Assembly: GCA_037389465.1 (NCBI GenBank)
Contig: JAZARR010000066.1
Location: forward strand, 1-64,000
Source of the DNA: Baylisascaris procyonis
Taxonomy: Eukaryota; Nematoda; Chromadorea; Rhabditida; Ascarididae
DNA: 64,000 nt
Direction: 5' to 3'
Position 1 is the first letter of the stretch. The number at the start of each line of letters is the position of its first letter. This document shows positions 12,929-24,900 of the stretch, piece after piece. The notes beneath the pieces are model-generated. The model searched no databases and was not told the DNA's origin. It saw only the letters and a list, made by a program, of their open reading frames with translations. The position numbers and the translations under genes are program-made.

Positions 12929-15900
12929 TATTTACGTATTACAGAAATATTTTCTAATTTGAAATGGCATTGACTGATAATTTCTTACATAGATGGTTGT
13001 ATTTATTGAAGCATGTGCGTGCATCTGAATTGTTTGCTTACGATTTGAGGTTTGTGTTTATTACACGAGTGCAATCTTTTTGGGATTTCACTCTTATCAA
13101 TTCTCATAATGTATGTGGTATTGTAGTTCATAGACCTAGTGAAGTAATAATGGGGCACATGGTTTAGAGAACAAGAATTCTTTGATGTCTGTATCTGCTT
13201 TCCCTTTGCTGGATAATTAAAGCTATGATTTAATGTAAGCGTTTAACGTTGAAAGTTGCGTTAGACGAAGTTATGTAGAACATTCTTTATGAATTAGTCA
13301 TGTTTGAGGTATTGGTTGTTATTCCCCTTTGCGATCTTGAGGGAGGTAGGAGGCAGTGATGGTTTTCACTGCCATTGCGGTTTTGAAAATGAGGGAAATG
13401 ATTATGGCCATCCTCTCAATTTCGATATTGAAAGAGAGGGAGGTAACTGATGCTCACTTGAAAGAATGGACATGTAAGGGATGGTGGTGATTCTGATTTC
13501 TGTTCCAGTCTGGAAAGCTCGATATTATTTTGCATTGCTGCCTTGCTCAATGTTTTATGTGAAAATGAATGCACCTCTTTGCTTTTTTCCGTTTGAGGTC
13601 TGTATATGAGGTTCCCCATCTCATTACAGTTTACAGCAGTCGAAATCTGTGCTCGATTTTCACAGATGGAGAATGAACCATATTTTAAGGTTCATGTGGC
13701 GATAGCTGTTATTCTAATATTTATAAGTTCTGTTCTCTTGCCCCTTTCTGTTTGTCCGCTTCAGGCACACTTATTAGCCTATCGTTGCCGAAATTAGCTT
13801 AGTATTTCATGTTTTGTTTCTTTTCAAATAGAGTAAATATTCGCATGAGACGATATTTTCTAAGTGAAACAACAAACCTATAATTTCGCTGTATTCCTGC
13901 ACTAACACTTTCCTAATTGTTTTCACAATGGAGTCACTAATTTTTGCATTCGTCACCTCACCTCATTTATTTTATTCTCATAATTAAGAAGGGGTATAGG
14001 TTAATATCAACTAGCACTTATGCTGAATAACTTCCTGTATCATAGTTGAAACGGCTAAAATTTTTTCAGTCTTTTGCGATTATTTTTGGCCTTCTCTATA
14101 GTGTTACTAAGGTTTTTTGTTTATAGGGTGTCCGATAATCGTCCTTGGTACTTCAATCGAGTCGTTATTGACCTGGTATCTAACTATAGAGCAGTTGTTC
14201 TTTTTAATCGAAGTGGCAGAGTGCTGAGTGATCAGCTGATCGTTCTAAAGTTCAGGTCGTTTTAGCAGAGATGTTCGTTAGTCCTTTGATCTCATACTTC
14301 GTACCTACATCCACTGTCCGTCTTACCTTTTTTCTGTGCTTTTCCATCTTTAGATCGCCGTAAAACATTTTGATCAAAAGCTGTGAATATTATTACTGCA
14401 GGAAGCACTCCATTTGGAGGAACGGCCACATCAACTTCGCTGTTTGGTTCTACAGCCGCAAAACCGACAACATCGTTATTCGGTGCACCTGCTGGTCAGA
14501 CAGGTTCGCTGTGATCAGTGCTTTGATTTATAGCTGAGAAGTTCTCGAATTTCTAGTGACTTATAACTCTGTATAAGTAACTTAATTGTAACTTCAACAA
14601 ACATATTAATATCCTTTTACTGATTATTTTAAGGTTGTTATTTTCTTTTACGAACCGTGCAATGAACATGTCCAGGTGGGCGAGGTGATGATGGAAAATG
14701 CTTCGTGGATTTTGAGGGGATTACTTTTAATGCTTGGAATTTTTTCTCCATCCGTTGAGAATTACATGGAAGAATTATTCGGATACCATCATAGATAATT
14801 TCCAGGATTATCAAAAGTTTTTATGAGCGATCTGTATGTTAACGATTCACCCTTCTTCCTGTAATTTTTTTTATTTCGCTTCACTTTCCGTCACAGTTTT
14901 CTGCAGTCGGATGTTGAGAAACTCAGCGTGCAGGGCCTAATGACATATCGGAAACAAGAGCGAATATTCTCACATTTGCTTTGTCTCGTCTCACGTCTCA
15001 CATTCGAAACTGCTAGCAATATAATCCTCAAAGCTCATAAACGTGAAGTGCGATGATTGCAGCATGACCATGGATTTATCGCTCCCCTGCTTCCTCCCCT
15101 TCACCTCATCCATCTGCTAATGTAATTTACGACCCCTCACCTTGCTTCTGTAATTTAGGGTAAGCAGCCAACTCGAGAAAACGAACCTATTACGTTGCAT
15201 GTCATTAATTTTGGCGTTCTAGAATCTTGGAAAGAATTGTCTCTTTTCCGTTTGATATATGCTCGCTGTTCATTTCGACCATTTCTCCTCATTCTGTAAA
15301 ATTTGTAACCCTCGAGATTTGCTTTATAAGGACAGCAGATATATTTATTGAGGGTCATTATTACGAAAAAATTGAACAATCGGATCTACAGCATCTGTCT
15401 TCTTTATTGTCTTCAGTTTACATAGAATTTTTAGGTGCTATTTTCTTTAAGTTGATTATCTGCCCTTTAGCGTTGCGCACGTTCGCATTATAGCTGTTTC
15501 GTTTGTAATGCTCAGTTTGATTTGTTGAGCTGCAATTCCGATTTCCACAGCTATAAGATAAATGTTCTCTGTGCATAGGATTCGAAAACCATTATATATT
15601 TTCTTCCAGGGTTTGGCTCGACAGCAGCAGCGGCAAATGTTGTGGCTGCACCGACGGCACCAATAGTATTGGGTGCAGATGTGAATCAGACGCTAATCCA
15701 GAATGCGATAATCGAGGCGCAACTAGCATCATGTCCTTATGGTGACAGCCCACTGCTGAAGCTTGTCTCGAATGACTCGCTGAAGAAAGCCGATATACCC
15801 AGTCCAACTAAGCTAGTTTTTTTCTTTGATTGGCCCAGGCATTTGTAGCTAGAGTTTGCGATTACAGTTTTTGTACATGGGTTGATTACTTCCATACTTT

Positions 15901-18900
15901 TGGGCTTCTGTTTGCTTGTTTCCGTTCTGGATGTTCAAATTTAGATGCCGTTTGAAGAGTTCTTTCCCTTTACTCTTTCTCCTATCTTTCCCACTTATCT
16001 GTGCATTGGATTGCCCGCAACACGTCCTTTATATTCCATAAAGGCTCTGGGAGCTTCGTTACTCATGGCATCTTAGTTCATTGTGTTACTCTTGGTGTTT
16101 TTTAATCGTATTTGCTGTAAATGTGGTTAATTGCTTTTGCAGTATGGAACGTCAAATGAGGTTCTTGGCATCAAAAACACAAGGCAGCACAACGACAACA
16201 ACACGATCTATAACAGTGCCACGGAGTTCAGTTCTACCTGTAGGTTCACCGATCGCTATGTCAGGCCAGTGGAACAACTCACGTTCAATTAAGCAATTCT
16301 CGTACAAATCGATCTATTCATCACCGTCATTCGATGCACTGTCCAATTCGCCATTTGCCGATGTTAGCAGCAAGTGAGTTCTTTTGTTTTCTTTAATTTC
16401 TGAGATATTGATCTTTCATTTCCTTCTCTCTCAGAGGAAGCTGAATTTCTCTTGCTTTCTTCATTGCTACGTTTTTAATGGTTGTTCTTTATTTTTTTGT
16501 GAGCCATGAACGATTATTTGTTTAGGCCTTCAATTCTGAAACGAGTATCGGGAGATGCATCTGTATCTATTTTTGCCGATCAGGGTGATGCAGGCAAAGA
16601 CAAATACGATGAGCCAAGGCAAGATATCAAGAGACTCGACCTCAATCGGCTTCACAAGTCATTGGTAACGTTGAGATCCTTTGTTATAAGGAGGCGAGAT
16701 GTTTTAACGAAGCAACAGTGATGAGGAAAACATAAATTTTTATTGAACGGCTAACAGAGAAATTCGTGGTGGGGAGATCGAGCAGAAAATAAGCATGAAT
16801 GCGTTTACTGAAGGTTTCAAATGGTTATTTTTTAATTGTCCGTTTTCGATGTATTTTCTTAGTTCGTTTAAAATAATATTTTTCAGTCCGCCTCCTTTTC
16901 TCCCACACATAGAGACGGTGTAGGTGATTGCATGATGCGCGGAATAGTAGTTGCTATTGAGTAATCAAGTTTTGTTAAGTGTTCACAGAACTGGTTTGAA
17001 GGGTTCCAAAGTTTTCAACATTTTGCAGGCTCCATCAACCGCTGTAATCTGTCTTTTGACTGGGTTTCATCTCTTTATTATCATTTAGCTTGAAATCCTT
17101 TCAACTTTCTGAAATAAGGAAGTGACAATTGTGAAAAATTTTTCTTAGTAGCGACAGTGCTCCCATTGAACCGATGTTCACGTTCAAGATATACATCGAT
17201 GCTTATTCCGGCTAAGCGAACTTTGTATGGTTATGATTTTCTATTTTAAACATGAGTTCGGTGTCATTTTTCTCCTTCGTACACTATCCGTTATTTGCTC
17301 TTGCAGGAAGAGAGCAGGCAGCGGAAGTCTGTGCCTAATTCAGTAACGGTGGCTGGAGATTCGAGGGATCGGGACACAGTTGATGCTCAGCGACATACGC
17401 CAACGCAAGATGCGGTATGTCTTTGTCATATGGATTGCTTCGTTCCAAGTGGAGGAGGATGATCCCTTATTACCCACTCTTTATTTTGAACGATCGGTTG
17501 ATTGATGCCCTGGATGTGAGATCGAGACTGATCGGATTTTCGAGGGCGTTGCAACGTTGTTTTATTACCGAAGTGCTTTATGAAAGCCTTTATCTAACTG
17601 AAATGCCGCAGTGTTTCGCGGGAATGAGAGTGATGAAAGTATACAAGTATGCGCATATGCGTCTATGTCGCATAGGTATGTGTATATTCTTGTGTGTGGG
17701 CATATATTTGCATATACCTGCATACATGTATATGGTAAGCGGGTATGTGTCATGAATTTGTATGTGCATATATATACATATACATTGTACATTATGCTTG
17801 CATATATACATATTTATATCTTTTTAAACTTAGGTTTCTGATGGTGGAGGTGGACCTGCGCCACGACCTGTGCTATCACCAGAAACCGAAAATGCGCGCG
17901 AAAAGCGCCGTGTTGAGCTGAGAACCGAGCAACCGCCTCGTCTTAATTTTAATGCCGATTTGACGACCAATGCGACTGTAAGTTTGTTTTTTGATAGCTG
18001 ATATGGCTGATGATAGGTGTGTTCATTGGAGTTTTGTCGCGGCTTGAGTATCCGTTTTCATTTTTCTTCAATATCGGGAAGTATATTTACCGTTTCTTTG
18101 ATATGCAACCGTCTATTGAACGAGAAAACTAGAAATGCTTCAAGAAGAGCTCAGTAGTTTAGAGCGTTTTAATGAGGGAGGCGAGTGGTATAAGAAGCTA
18201 AAGTCGTTACTCTTGTGCTTTTCTTATTGGTTTAACGCCTTTCAGTTCAGTATCTTTTATTTTTTTTTTTCATGTTTAAAAAATTGCGTAAGAAACCTTT
18301 TAAGGTGTTCGAGCTTGATTCGCTTGTAATTATTTACATTGCCGCTATGATTTAGTCATAGATGAAGACAGTAGCCCCTAAATTCGAATCTATTTACGAT
18401 CCGATTGCCAGTTTTATAGGTTTATGGTATCATTCTCCGGTGTTTTTATCCGTTTGCGACCTCTATCAGAGATTTGCTTTTCTTCCCGGTTTTTTCCCTT
18501 ACTGCAATGTTTTTCATCTTTCTGAGCCATTTGTATCCCGGGTAGAAATTTGAATGTGACCTGCCACTTGTTCATTCAGCTAGAGAGGCTGAAATGATGA
18601 ACTCAGCTATACTCTAAATTTGTCTCAAATGGCATTTTTTATCCTTTTTCCTTGAATGAAATTGAGGATCTTATCTGTTCTATTGTTGTACTGCTTAAGG
18701 TCAATGTTGTTTAAACATCTTGCAAACATCAGTGGTGACAAAAAAGATCCAACCTGAATTCCAACTTAATTAGACTGTGGTGTTTGACGATATCTTATTA
18801 AGAGCAAACGTCGCTATCCTATCACCAAAGAAATGATTTTGGCATTAGGGCTTTGGAGGTCACGTTCGCAGTTTTATCTATTGGAAGAAGGAGGAATACC

Positions 18901-21900
18901 TAAGATTGAAGCGGCTTAGCAATGAGCGAAAGTTTGTGGATTCGGATTTCCTAGACATTTTTGCGGAAATTGGTCGTAAATATTGGAGGAGGGAGAGGGG
19001 ACGAACATTTGCAAGGCAATTTCATAGTGAAGCAATTACCAACTGTGCTCTCGCAGACTGCTAATGAACTTGTGTTTAAGGAGTCGATGTTAAACGTTTC
19101 TGATAGGGCGTCATCAGCAGTTCGTTCGAATGAGGTCACTAACGAAAGCCCTGAGAAGCCACACCCAGCAGGCATAAGGCTTCGAAGGTTGGTGTTCTGT
19201 TTGCCTTTCATATGAATAATTTGCTACTGCCTCCCAGCTCACACCCTACACCCCCCCCCATGCACCCTGCATTCACCCCACCTGCCCTCCATATCCTTTC
19301 ATTGTCCTCTTTTTGTTCATCTTGGCAACCGTATTCACTGATATATTGAGGTATATGCCTCAGCGAAAAGAGATGAGCAGGTTCCCCCTTTCTCGATTGC
19401 AAACATCACCTATCTGATTTCGTTTTTCTTTAAAGTATAATAGGAATTCTTTTGATTTTTAAATGCTTGTCCAGTTCATGTGATCAGCTCGTTATGTGAT
19501 TGCTGCTCCCCATGTGATGTTGCATACAATTTTCAGAAGGAATTTCTAATTTTTCCGTAAAACTAAAACAGTGGCTACTGCAATGATTGTCGTGAGGCAC
19601 CTCCTAGAAGGTGTTATCAAATGATCCACCCGGCATCTCTTTGCTATTACCTCTCACCCCTCTAATGAAGTAGAGTTTTCTCACCGGTGGTTTCTTGTTT
19701 AATGGGATCGTCGGTCGAGCAATGCGATACGTAAAGAAGCCTTGTGACTATTTTTGATGATAATCGACGATGGATTATGTTGCACGAAAGCTTAAAGTTT
19801 AAAGTTTGTATTGCACGCTATTTTGAATGGATAAGGGACAATATATGTGACGTTTTTTTAATGCATCGATTTTTCATTCCTCTGAAATTTGATAACCGAA
19901 TGGAAACACGTTCATTTGTTTAGTTTCTTAATATTTTCAAATTTCATTTTATTTTTTTCAGCTTTTATCTCCAAAAAGATTTCTTTTTGTTGTTTGCCTT
20001 GATGTCAAATATTGTTATCCCTCATTGATACCACACTGAATCCGCCTAACATTTTAGATCTACATTGTCTATGCGATTTATGTTTACTATGCATTTTTGT
20101 GAATTCTCACCCTGATACATTTTTTCTGCATTTGGTGGGGTGATCAGTATTTTGATCTATTCCAGACGTGACTATATGTGCGAGCCGTCTCTGGAACAGC
20201 TGGCTGTCATTGCGGAGTGCAGTGGTGGTGTGTGTCATCTCGAAAAGGGTTTCACATTGCGACGTCTTGCATATGGAAGTGTTTTTTGGCCAGGACCTTT
20301 CGACCTAAGCAATGTCGACCTTGATGAGGTAAGTGCACTTTTTTCTTTGTTTTTTTTTTTGATTTTTGAATTATTTTTCTGCTTCCTTATTTCAGTCTGC
20401 TTCGATTTTGTCCCATATTTTACTTCTTGTCGTATTTCCTTAAGTTTATGAGTTTTTATTCCACTTTAGTTGCTCCAAATCTAGGATGCATAAGAAAAAT
20501 CGCGACATAAATGCTGTGCAGATTTTCAAAACAAAAGACCGTAAGAAACGCCGAAAAAATTCTATAAGACAACGTTCATGAGGATATTGCGCCGCATATT
20601 GTGCATCTTCATAAATGCGTTATTGTTGTAACTGAGATGACTATTAGTAGCCTCGGCTTTCGGTTTACTTTGTAATTTATAGCATAAAGCTTTACTAAAT
20701 AATGATTATAATTGGTGGTCGTTATGCAGAAATGTTTTTATGAAGACGATTTTTTATAACTATATTGTTGAAATCTTTCAAACCAGGATTGATCTATGGG
20801 CAAGATTTTGAGGTGAGAATCAGGATCGATTGCTTTGTTCCTTTTAGGTGGTTCATTTTCGTCAAAACGAAGTGTGTGTCTATCCGAATGATGCATCGAA
20901 GCCGCCTATTGGGGAGCAGTTGAATCGTTTCGCTGAGATCAGTCTTGAACGTGTTTGGCCTCATGATAAGATCACCAAGGAGCCGATCATGGTAGGAATT
21001 TTTTGACTGAATAAACATGAAGTGTCTACAGATAGTGATGATGACACAGGTGGCGTAGCAACTGGAAGCAGGCAGTGGTGATTACCACCATCTTGAAGGA
21101 TTTTTGAGAGATTGGTTCAATGCAGCCAAATCGGTGGTCTCCCAAGACAAATTTTGTGTAAAGATTGCTCGAACTCGTTAAGTTAGTTTGCTCTCTTCAC
21201 TTAGAACACAGGATTTGCATAGCCTTCAGGCTTAGCCTCGCACCTCCATTAATATTCCTTTCTAAGTGCACCCTTTATTGAAGGATTCGCTTATTTGCGT
21301 GAGGCATTTTGAGTTGAGATCGGTTAAATCTTTTCAATGGACATGAGAATATGCTCTATTCAGTTAAGGCGTTCATCAAGCCGTTTTGTATTGCAAGCAT
21401 TGAAGCAATAATTGGATGAATGATTGTACCATCTGTTTGCTGATCGTGACATATTTGAGATCCTGTTTCTCTTGTCCCCATTTATTACGAAAAATGAAAT
21501 GTTTCAGCCAAAAATTCTCATGATTTTTTTCACGGAATCTGTTGTATTGAATTTTTTCCCATTTGTGTGGTGTATATTTTCATAGTTAAACAATTTTCAG
21601 AGATAGCTTTACTAAACTCAGTCATTTCTGATTTTATGATTAGTTTTAGAAGTGAGTTCGTCAAATGTATTTGTTTATAAATTTGAGGTGAATTTATTAT
21701 CAGTTCGTCGCACATTTCTGAATTGCAAATCATCTACAAATGTTGCAGGATCCCATAAAATTGGAACAAATTCATTTCCGTGAAAAACTTGAGCGTGTAT
21801 CGGCGAGAATGGGTGCAAATTTCAAAGATTATCGACCCGAGACGGGAACGTGGGTGTTCACCGTGCCGCATTTCACCAAATATGGGCTACCGGTTGGTGA

Positions 21901-24900
21901 ATAGTTATTTTGCATGCGTTTCAATGTTACCTATATATTGATGTGCATCAACTGTTCTCTTATTGATTGAGAGGACATCAACACTCAAAAGAAGGCACAG
22001 TTAGCTTTTATGCAGTTTCTTGTTGATTGTTCATGGCTTGGACTAGGCCTTGAGCTGCATTTGACCAAGTCGGGCAATCAGCACCTAATTCAAATGCCTG
22101 TGTCGTCGTCGTTTTTGTCTGCTGTAGAGTCCGCCGCCGTGTATAACAAAATTTCTCGAGGAATAGCGAAATCCTCACAACTAAGAGTACAATGATGTCA
22201 GCGATAGGCAACATTGCTGCAAGATCGATGCCTGTTGGTTATGAAAATATCGATCGCAAAAAATTGCGCCTGATATGTTGTAACGTTGTGCTCTTACAGA
22301 ACATTTCCTGTTTGTGTTGTATTCTTGGCAGTTTTGAATTGGAACTGTTGGGTTTCATTGAAAATAATTGTTCTTCCCTCGTCGACTTTACCACTTGTTT
22401 CGTTTTTAATTTTTGAAGGGTTTTTGAAATTTCTGTGTTATTGTAAAGCTCATTGATTGCATTGTTCGTGTATTTAGCCCCGTTGTTTAGCTGTAGATAA
22501 GCGCGTGTTTAGTGATGCGTAATTTTGCCTGAGTTCGGAATTTAGTGAGAACGCATAGCAATTCCGCGGCCAAGATCGCAGGATATGACCAGAAAAGAAG
22601 CCTTGCTCAATCAGAAACGAAGCTAAACAACCGTTTGGCCTGAGAGGGAATATTTTTTCAAGCATGTTTCTAATTTGCTACTTCGTTCTAGACTACTTTA
22701 TTTGTTATGTTTGAGCTATTGCTATATTTAGAACAGCAGGTGGGAAGGGGAGGGCGATTGGATATCATGCGGCAAAGTCGCAGTTGCTATGAGAATGATT
22801 TGACACCGAATTCAGGTAGCATATGAAGTGGATTAGGTTGACTTCGCTTACATTTAAATAAATTTAGGTTGGTCGAAATGGGAAGCACAGAACTTTTTTC
22901 TCCTACCGAACTTGAGCGTAATGCAGATCACTAAGCATTGAACGGGTAGATCGATTCTCATCTGATATTTTCTGCTGTAGTTTTGCATGCAAACTGTTTC
23001 CCTATTGCTTTCATTTATACGGATGTGAGTGAAAGCGTAAGAGTTGATGATGAGGAATAGAAATTGAGTGTAGAAGACGTGCTGTGATCGCGATAAGAGG
23101 GAGGCGAAAGCGAGCTGAATCGAAAGGTGGCCAAAGCATTGTTACGATTACGGTAATCAGGTGACTGCAGTATTAGCAGCGTATGGTTATTTCATTTTAA
23201 CTTGAGTACGATTATTCGATTGTGTTTGATTGCCGCAATCGGCTCATATAAATGCGTGCTTTTGTTTAATTGTTGGCTGCCCTTTTGTGCTCTTTATGAT
23301 TTCAATAGCCATTTTCAGGAATATTTCATTAAATCGTTTATGAGTCAAACGTAACTCTTCAACGTTGAGGGATTACAAGGGAACCTTACGATTAGAATGT
23401 GCATAGGGGATTTGAGAAGCATGAGGATTCCAATTTTTTGTATTGTTGCACTTTTGTTCTTCTATAAATACTTTACTTTTATTTTCTCCTTTACGCTTTC
23501 TCTTTCAACGTTCCTTATTTCCCCTATACTTCTATCGTTTTTTTCGTCAAAAAGTTTCCCCTTATTATTCTTTATTGGATGAACACACGGTTTGTCGACC
23601 GATAGAATTTTTCATCATTATCTAATCATCCACTAAACATCGGTTGAATCAAACGGTAAACGGAAATAGAATTCGAGAAGGTTTTCCAAGTCGTTTAATT
23701 TTAAATATTGTTATATTTATGTTCTCGTGGTTTTTCTTCCAGAAGAAGCATGTATTGTATCCTATATGGGCAGATAATTTCCGAACTCAACTTCCCTATT
23801 GCATAACTTCACTGCGTGTTTATTGTGCTTAAAAAAGTGGCGAATAAAGGTGGTATTTGAAGAAAAGAGTAGTGTTTTTGCATTTGTACTTGTCATTCTA
23901 AAATAGTTTCTGTTTTTGCATTGTTTTAAGCGAGGTTGGCATTTAGTGCATAATTGGGCAATTTCCTAAATGAATATGATATATGTAACATTACGATCTT
24001 GGGTGATGTTTTCAGGACCAATAACTTGCAGGAAGCATTGTACTAGTGATTAATGTAAAAAAATTCTTTGAGGGGAGGGCAAAGTGGGGGAGCAGAGCAA
24101 GGAGACATGGGTGAATATCACTTTTATGATGAAGATTTGTCAACTTTTTTGAATATTTTCTCAACTTTATCGTTTAAACCGTTTATTGAATTGGGATTTA
24201 AATCTTTGCGGAAGTCCCACATTGGTGAAATTGCTGCCTAAAGCTGTAGGTTGTTTTTCTAATCAGTGCATGTTGCTGAAACAATAAAAAGTGAAAAGTT
24301 ATAGCTTTAGTGATGTTTTTGAAACTTAATTTCTTTAATGAATCTAAAGCAACATAGCGTTGATAAGCAGTTCGTTGCAGTGATAGCAATGAGCGATTTA
24401 ATGGAGTGGTAGTAAATAAAGGGATGGAGGGAACGCATAAATAGCTATTCGAGGATTGTTTATTTAGTTTAGCATAATTAATCGTATATTTATAATTTTG
24501 TGTACAATGAAAGATGGTAATTTGACCATGCAAACTCTGTTATTCGCCCTAATCCTCTTTTACTGAAAGCTGAAGGGGTTGTCCTTCTTTCATTTAAAAG
24601 TTGACTAATTTCATCGTTACTTTAGGCAACTATGAAAGTAAACGGCTAAAAGGTCGTTCAGAGATGGTAGATTGTTGAGTGAAATTTTAGTAATTCGCTT
24701 CGAGCATTTTTTTGATGATCGGTAAAAGGATGTTTCTCGTTGTTCAATCTTCGCATTGTTTCGTGGATATTTCGTTTTTTTTTTCTAGAACTACTTGTGT
24801 GTATGGTTTAATTTATTTTAAAAATTGCAGTGGAGATGGTACTATTGAAATGAATCGTATTTGCCTTTAAGTAGCTATGATATTTTTCTGTTCCCATTTC

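Larger units (their letters stand above)
7797..14503 (+). other. npp-10: npp-10 exons 5-10: main GLFG/FG repeat block
   Basis: Six short exons (7797-7956, 8435-8628, 9702-9800, 10382-10541, 12351-12422, 14402-14503) encode only FG-type repeats, including GLFGS, SLFGT, KPLFG, GLFGAKPA, FGGFG and TPFGG, in S/T/Q-rich spacers. Most boundaries are phase 1 on the glycine of an FG, so exons 9 and 10 are symmetric 1-1 modules and could be skipped or duplicated without a frame change. The introns are long (0.5-2 kb). The acceptor of exon 7 follows a long pyrimidine-rich tract. Confidence 0.92.

Noticed and set aside
17565..17841. Overlapping Tyr/His/Ile-rich frames on both strands
   Set aside because: They are products of the CATATA/TATGTG tract.
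24198..24533. 111-codon minus-strand frame in the 3.1-kb npp-10 intron
   Set aside because: It has no motif, AT-driven composition and no plausible splice continuation.
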